Below the pieces are notes generated by a model. It saw only the letters and a list, made by a program, of their open reading frames with translations. It searched no databases and was not told where the DNA came from. Below are positions 61,001-64,000 of a stretch of 64,000 nucleotides of DNA, piece by piece (positions within the stretch are counted from its first letter, which is position 1; each line of letters starts with the position of its first letter). The translations under genes and the position numbers were made by a program. Source of the stretch: an uncultured Clostridia bacterium (GTDB taxonomy: Bacteria; Bacillota; Clostridia; Monoglobales; Monoglobaceae); contig CAJTWN010000001.1 of NCBI GenBank assembly GCA_910580105.1, positions 521,888 through 585,887 on the forward strand, written 5' to 3'.

Positions 61001-61451
61001 ACGGGGAAAGTCCAAGGTCCGGCTGATAGGGATCCCATTTGGGCGCGGCAGCATCGCTGCCTGCCAAGGCTGCCGTTGCTTCTTCTTCCGCAGCCGCTTC
61101 TTCCGCTGCTCCTTCTGTTGTTTGCGGATTGGTCATATTTGCAAATTCTTCAGGAGATATATTATGATAGATATTGTTATTATTAAACTGGTCTATCATT
61201 TCCTGCGAAACCGGCGCTTCTATATCAGAAGTTTGCGCCGCTGTTTCCCCTTCCCCGGTCACCTCTTCAGCCAAAGTTACACCGTCATTTATGATTGCGC
61301 CGGGAAGCTCATCTTCCGGGACGAATGCCTGCACTTCATCCGCCGCCCCATCAGCTTCTTCCGCAACAACATTTTCTATCCCATAAAATGATATATTTAA
61401 CGCCAACAATAATGCGATTATAAAAGCCGTTAATCTATTTTGCTTAAACAT
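55056..61451 (-). CDS. Large exported RHS/YD-repeat polymorphic toxin
   Basis: The 2131-residue protein has a signal peptide (1-30, NVVA-E), an acidic Ala/Glu-rich spacer to about 130, an N-terminal RHS module (LGLSPYNFSMGNENVSLTTGELSYN, YLGVGWSLSLPYI in pieces), a region of beta-propeller-like repeats (about 560-900), dense YD repeats (about 930-1720) and the RHS tip (about 1716-1900, ending GLIYLRARYYDPSVGRFISED). The last 211 residues after VMMVDPSGN are a variable domain I do not recognise; it has a stalk-like region (VLKIEGRNIHIKALGGEAV). RHS shells encapsulate C-terminal toxins. ATG 61451 follows GGAGG. It resembles WapA-type wall-associated toxins. Confidence 0.9.
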   Translation of the reverse strand: MFKQNRLTAFIIALLLALNISFYGIENVVAEEADGAADEVQAFVPEDELPGAIINDGVTLAEEVTGEGETAAQTSDIEAPVSQEMIDQFNNNNIYHNISPEEFANMTNPQTTEGAAEEAAAEEEATAALAGSDAAAPKWDPYQPDLGLSPYNFSMGNENVSLTTGELSYNANIVSIKGRNGLDLNLSMQYSTGGAQASPDDCKGENENEIETSPGGLSSDVYFETKDPRYLGVGWSLSLPYISIRNAWYANTRQMNEYVLNLPGVGSYEFEDNLVLKHYKLNDLQLERDSGKFILTYKNGMRDEFDAAYGHLLKRQDRYGNEITFNYEEMESGVIGYFHFTKYLLSSITSDMFDRVDINYQYDSVATGKYIDKIVFSQGGTTLGIINLNIQNTLDDPKSPIPCVKEIIDGEGQKTEFAYAPVKLVNTSKNGDGTATFPGTKFNLKRITYPTGSYTEYNYITVKKQYTSHRESAYTTTTTKLSSREDIAPGETGSVNRIEYAYQGDATGAPYYFYNSKDKAVMDMADGHYSEVDKYFYHTTVTQVDGDTYKSRKAYTFDKDGNKVKDAEISLSPNSYMNYFAANSSHIASGNYGFSISEDNRYLKKQNLITGEEETVQEFDNYNPKRMILVDSINFYIFTLQNGSSAFYQYDSKRNVLETIEMDGFAFDSSASVVYHQGVLYIGGVKSGKFRLYKFDTDTGAWVTDSGNNIDAIEIFSTNLTGNTFQYCGASDSQLFYYRNNKVYAVNLNTKAVNICQEQVSYVKSYETREEIGFIQRGGVVKKYSKANEAFLDDNTFKIDFNLDNSSFISYGGRLYCIVKEDRGQAGNENTLYCLEDGGWDKVLKTPVNTPPENQSTIRLGMGSNTGTLLIHNSRGGVEKIPLFSRSGNAVTGSISGAISEYEYNTYDLCVRKSDYIFSGASGRREENSTWVYDSDGYGNLTESNQPIVGKTTYTYYDASKYHQLDTETKYAGTPDAHVKKCELTADGLNVAKVTEMYKNNRQIITTNVYNADHKGNIDTTNVVDKTNGVEQDLGTTRFTYTDLDGNHYRFPSSVSKTAETYNTEFEMTPQEISTHYTYTPDGQVKTETDGLGRTKSNEYYRNGALKTETAADGTQISYEYKLKNISSEISGVSSSSENKVITTAKNLNTEDPAYVTEETYDPYGRLMKQEERKETGKVTLAEYAYDALGKPVSVWDTNGNETEYRYDWQGRVTQVTYPEISNGTLEAEAPDVESSAVQVSYDDAGLTQTVTDAVGVKTRAEFDVLGRVVKESGLSKRAENGGYVLRENPVTTVYTYDYMGNNTSIETGREETPEGELVSAGRKSCFTYNDLSQLLNTRNELNETTEYGYDKWGNVTCLLSAGGSMTHMSYDGFGRLLWKTQPTDKEAEALSDSEKQKYVYDAAGNLLKYKDQKGQTGTISYKANTDYIESQSVGEITNSFQYNGFGAVTEMTDSTGVTSYSYDYKNRLEKLKLPDEKELKYKYDEIGNVEYITDYFGNRHDYSYNAQNMLSRVSSGGKTVNYAYNGDGTLKKKEQTGSVYTTYSYDENKSLVSLVNQVKGSAGGGTYEYTSYSYQYNKYGEQTEKKEEYRKGTNPVVTKVTGYSYDVLGRLTKETSEERTTSYTYDANGNRITSAIEHTTGDQVKTALGSIDNILSHSINYSYDQANRLKKVTESLESGASETSAYEGLLEIAEEYQYDGNGNLKTKAKSYMAAADPSEEEAYTLGEDREKNSYVYEFDELNRMEKVYRGDGKWAEYEYDGTSARVGKTVGTASSEETETTKYYNMGATVLNEVSSEEGNTTNLIGAGIEARMSVTGSSITSAYFLQKNAHGDVTAAISGTERIATYDYDAFGNTLVEEGEINNPIRYSGEYLDEETGLIYLRARYYDPSVGRFISEDPIRDGMNWYAYCGNSPVMMVDPSGNHRQPVYDEVDGALVTIAEREDIRTLLREMGGVLKIEGRNIHIKALGGEAVINLDDYIGTEHYVDEHLHFSYGEFFELLGIEYQKQSVTVVVTPADEYWDRLTYAINKWGVSQIQTEYIEYINGSIGSALANLSGFLDAFCEDPYAAPPYMPEGKYQINQYTVEGKVIVSQKIGISPSNYYYSVDYLAFNPDNPDYILDILFYGWERP

Positions 61452-61536
61452 AACCTTTTCCTCCAATCGTTGGATTCTTTCCGGTATTTCCGCCCGTGCA
61501 ATTCAAAAACGCTTCGGCTATAATTATTTTCTTCAT
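61444..61536 (-). CDS. 30-residue ORF bridging the surface protein and rhs
   Basis: ATG 61536 overlaps the stop of the upstream gene (ATGA) and has GGAGG seven bases before it. The peptide begins MKKIIIAEAFLNCTGG and ends at TAA 61444, eight bases inside rhs. Translation of it would carry ribosomes from the surface-protein gene onto the rhs start. It may be a real small protein or only a coupling device. Confidence 0.4.
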   Translation of the reverse strand: MKKIIIAEAFLNCTGGNTGKNPTIGGKGYV

Positions 61537-64000
61537 ATGCTTTCCTCCGTCTTCAGGCTGACCGCTGTTTCCCCATCGGATAAAGCTTTGAATTTCACCA
61601 CATTTAAAGAACCAAAATAAGCGCGGCCCGGCTCCACCGGCTTTGAAACCGTAAATTTCAGCACGCCGGCCTGCTGCTCTAAGGCAAGTCCCGTCTCTCC
61701 AAACACATGCGGATCTTCCACCTGTAACTTTGCTGCGTCATAGGTAAGAACATACTTCTTTCCGGCAAAAGACGTAATATTCTTTCCGGTAACAAAAACA
61801 TAAACGGATTCACCCGCTTTGCAGCTGACTGTCTGAACGGCTCCCTGCATTCCAGGTTTATTACGGGAAATATGGATTTTGTAATCTGTTACGGACATTC
61901 CCGATTCACTTCGTGTTACTTTGAGATAGTATACATTTCCTCCTGTCAGGTCGTATTCAATCATAAAATCTTTTGCATTATTGGCAGGTTCCGAACTATT
62001 ATCATTTTCTGCAAGGAACATATCCTCCGATGCTCCGCTATACAGCTTTCCTGATAAATCAATGGGCGCTGCACTCTCGGAATAGATATAATATTTTCCG
62101 CTCTCCGCAGGGGTAAAGGTATAATATGCGCTGTCATAAACCTGCCCCAGCAGCTCATTGCCCGTACTTTCCGACAAGGTATATGCGTCACCAAATTCCG
62201 TCCCCCAATATGCCGATTCCACAACAACCTCATACATTGAATAATGGCAGGTCAGGAAATACATACTCATTTTGGGCGTAAAATTATGGATCAGATAAAA
62301 CTGGCCATTTTCATCACCGGTCACATGAAGGGTAGCATAATAAGATTCACCGCCGTATGAAGTCAGTACGATTTCCGCTGATTCTCCGTACAGCGTCGTT
62401 CCGGTCACAATAATTCCTGTGGGGGTCAATTCGGCGTGTGTTTCAAAGTTTATTTTTTCAACGGTCAAATCAAATTGTCCTGCTGTATCTGTATTGTTGG
62501 TAATTCGAATATAATACCGATGTCCACTTTGCATAACGGAATTTAATATTCCGGTATTTGAATAGATCAAAGATGCACCATTCAGCAAATCTTCGAAACT
62601 ATAATACACCCGAATTGTACAACCCAAACCACTGGTTTTTAACGCATGATGCCCGAGTTCCTGCGCTGTATAAGAATAAATCTGTTCTCCGTATGGTTTG
62701 AGCTGCTCTTTATTGGTATGATCAAATTCTTCAAATGGCTTAACAGAACTTACTCCTGCAATTCCATCATCCGTAAACATAAAATCTACTGTTAAATGCG
62801 CAGGAATTTCGCCATTGCTATTTAAAGTCACATAACCTTCACACGCAGAAGAGAATTGAAAATCTGTAATCACGCAGGAGAATGAACGATAATCCCCATA
62901 TACAGGCGTATATGTTTTCGAATCATACGCATCAGATAATGTCAAACTGAGTGCTTCGCCGGGAATCCGCTTCCCGTAAATTTCGATTTTATTCTCTGTA
63001 CCTCTCACTTCAGCTTCAAGATGAAGTGCGCGGAGAACCAAATCATAATGAACTGTTTCACCGGCGGTGGCTTTATTCGTAACCGCGACATAATACCTGC
63101 CGCTTTGCATCCCTTTGGTAATCACAAAGTCCTTGCTGTTCGCCGAACCGTTTTCAATTATCTTATCGCCCATTCCATCATCGTTTGCAGCCACAGATTC
63201 CTGTACATTTGATAACAATACACCGGACAGATCAGCCGGATTTTCTGATACTGAATAAATTGCATAATTCTTTGGATTGGAAAGTTCAATAGCAAAGTAT
63301 TGTGTTGCTCCGGCAGCAATTGCCGCTGACACCATTGTGGTTTCTTCCATCATTGGAACAACAGGTGCATTTTCGATTCCCAAACTCTCCCCCAATAATA
63401 CCGATTGCTGCCAGGCGGGAGTTTCAGCATCTGTCGGGCTGACAATTAATTGATATAATCCAGAAGCTATGTTTTCAAAAGTATGCGTAAACTTGCCGGA
63501 CGCATCACAAACAATCGCCTGGGCCGCTGTTTCCGTATCGGAAGACATGACTTTTATGGTAACATCCGAAGCCGGAATCCAGTTCCCATTGACAGTAATA
63601 TTATTTTCCCCATTGGTTACCGAAACCGTCAAATCCTGCTTTTTAATATATAGCGTATAGGGGGCATACGCCGCTGATCCCTCAATCTTAAGATAATAAA
63701 AACTTCCCTTCTGCAATTCCTTATTCATCACAAAATTTCCGGGATTCTCATATATATCCATATAGGCATAGGATGGATTCCAGCCTTCTGCCTCTTCCAG
63801 CTGATTCTGATTTACATCAAACAAGGTGCCGCTCATTTGATAAGGTTTATCTGCGCTGGAATAAATGGTATAGATTCCATTTTCCGGAACCAGAAACTTA
63901 AAATACTGCGCTTCCGAAGCCTTGACAATGGTTCCTTTCGTGGTACCCGGAGCAATTTGATAGGCATCGTCAAAGGAGACACCATAGAAATGGTTGACAG
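61533..64000 (-). CDS. Large surface protein with PPC-like and Ig-like repeats and cohesin-like end (5' part outside window)
   Basis: At least 822 residues; the frame is open at the right edge. It alternates PPC-like domains (about four: YFKFLVPENGIYTIYSSAD, YFAIELSNPKNYAIYSVSE, QIYSYTAQELGHHALKTSG, YYTFTPAESGKYYIYSESA, each followed by a GxYYLKV-type strand) with Ig-like domains (ITVNGNWIPASDVTIKVMS, IEIYGKRIPGEALSLTLSD, IIVTGTTLYGESAEIVLTS). The last 100 residues resemble a cohesin fold (ITSFAGKKYVLTYDAAKLQV). The protein is presumably exported and adhesive. It is cotranscribed with rhs and could display or anchor it; that is inferred. Confidence 0.75.
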   Translation of the reverse strand, partial: VNHFYGVSFDDAYQIAPGTTKGTIVKASEAQYFKFLVPENGIYTIYSSADKPYQMSGTLFDVNQNQLEEAEGWNPSYAYMDIYENPGNFVMNKELQKGSFYYLKIEGSAAYAPYTLYIKKQDLTVSVTNGENNITVNGNWIPASDVTIKVMSSDTETAAQAIVCDASGKFTHTFENIASGLYQLIVSPTDAETPAWQQSVLLGESLGIENAPVVPMMEETTMVSAAIAAGATQYFAIELSNPKNYAIYSVSENPADLSGVLLSNVQESVAANDDGMGDKIIENGSANSKDFVITKGMQSGRYYVAVTNKATAGETVHYDLVLRALHLEAEVRGTENKIEIYGKRIPGEALSLTLSDAYDSKTYTPVYGDYRSFSCVITDFQFSSACEGYVTLNSNGEIPAHLTVDFMFTDDGIAGVSSVKPFEEFDHTNKEQLKPYGEQIYSYTAQELGHHALKTSGLGCTIRVYYSFEDLLNGASLIYSNTGILNSVMQSGHRYYIRITNNTDTAGQFDLTVEKINFETHAELTPTGIIVTGTTLYGESAEIVLTSYGGESYYATLHVTGDENGQFYLIHNFTPKMSMYFLTCHYSMYEVVVESAYWGTEFGDAYTLSESTGNELLGQVYDSAYYTFTPAESGKYYIYSESAAPIDLSGKLYSGASEDMFLAENDNSSEPANNAKDFMIEYDLTGGNVYYLKVTRSESGMSVTDYKIHISRNKPGMQGAVQTVSCKAGESVYVFVTGKNITSFAGKKYVLTYDAAKLQVEDPHVFGETGLALEQQAGVLKFTVSKPVEPGRAYFGSLNVVKFKALSDGETAVSLKTEESI

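Overview
The window looks like a chromosomal segment of an endospore-forming Clostridia bacterium (Firmicutes). It carries spoIID, the complete spoIIIAA-AH operon, the asp23-nusB-xseA-xseB-ispA order typical of clostridia, and a diaminopimelate branch (asd-dapA-dapB). Shine-Dalgarno sites are strong and A/GGAGG-like, and several promoters match the vegetative consensus with 16-17 bp spacing. The genus cannot be named from the sequence alone. The housekeeping part (about 0.7-38.5 kb) has balanced to GC-rich codon use. The last 25 kb is a mosaic of GC-richer YD-repeat DNA and AT-rich accessory genes.

Layout. (1) 0-0.4 kb: start of a NotI-like restriction endonuclease coupled to a small controller-type HTH gene. 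(2) 0.7-4.4 kb, minus: spoIID-queA-tgt. (3) 4.6-8.0 kb, plus: asd, dapA, dapB, ACT protein. (4) 8.5-12.3 kb, minus: lemA/TPM pair, a small membrane protein and a MATE exporter. (5) 12.7-24.8 kb, minus: thrS, a divergent PAP2 protein, ispA, xseB, xseA, nusB, asp23, then spoIIIAH to AA. (6) 25-32.8 kb, minus: mscL, a GNAT, a methyltransferase, pcrA, a 1.5 kb mosaic of palindromic repeats, mnmA and rnhA. (7) 33.1-38.5 kb, plus: a four-gene operon that appears to be a vitamin-uptake system, probably for cobalamin. An alpha/alpha-toroid exported protein and a DUF4430 lipoprotein together resemble a split intrinsic-factor/transcobalamin. EcfT and a single 888-residue EcfA-EcfA'-EcfS fusion follow.

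(8) 39.3-64 kb, minus: a polymorphic-toxin locus. A large exported surface protein with alternating PPC-like and Ig-like repeats (cut by the window end) is translationally chained, through a 30-codon ORF, to a 2131-residue RHS/YD-repeat protein with a variable C-terminal domain and a candidate immunity gene. Downstream lie five orphan copies of the RHS 'tip' (about 550 bp, nearly identical), each joined to a different or decayed C-terminal domain and followed by an exported or membrane-anchored candidate immunity protein. There are also cassettes with immunity only or truncated toxin plus immunity. Six of the seven orphan units start with the same module: a sigma-A-like promoter with exact 17 bp spacing, a short leader and a 9-2-9 palindrome. 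Most end with their own terminator. At the distal end lies a 1251 bp copy of the middle of the rhs gene, the same length as the original, abutting a broken unrelated gene. The layout suggests a toxin-switching archive in which tips are homology donors and immunity genes stay independently expressed. The recognisable toxin domains (Amidase_6, papain/C39-like protease, caspase-like fold) and the exported immunity proteins together suggest the contest happens outside the cytoplasm.
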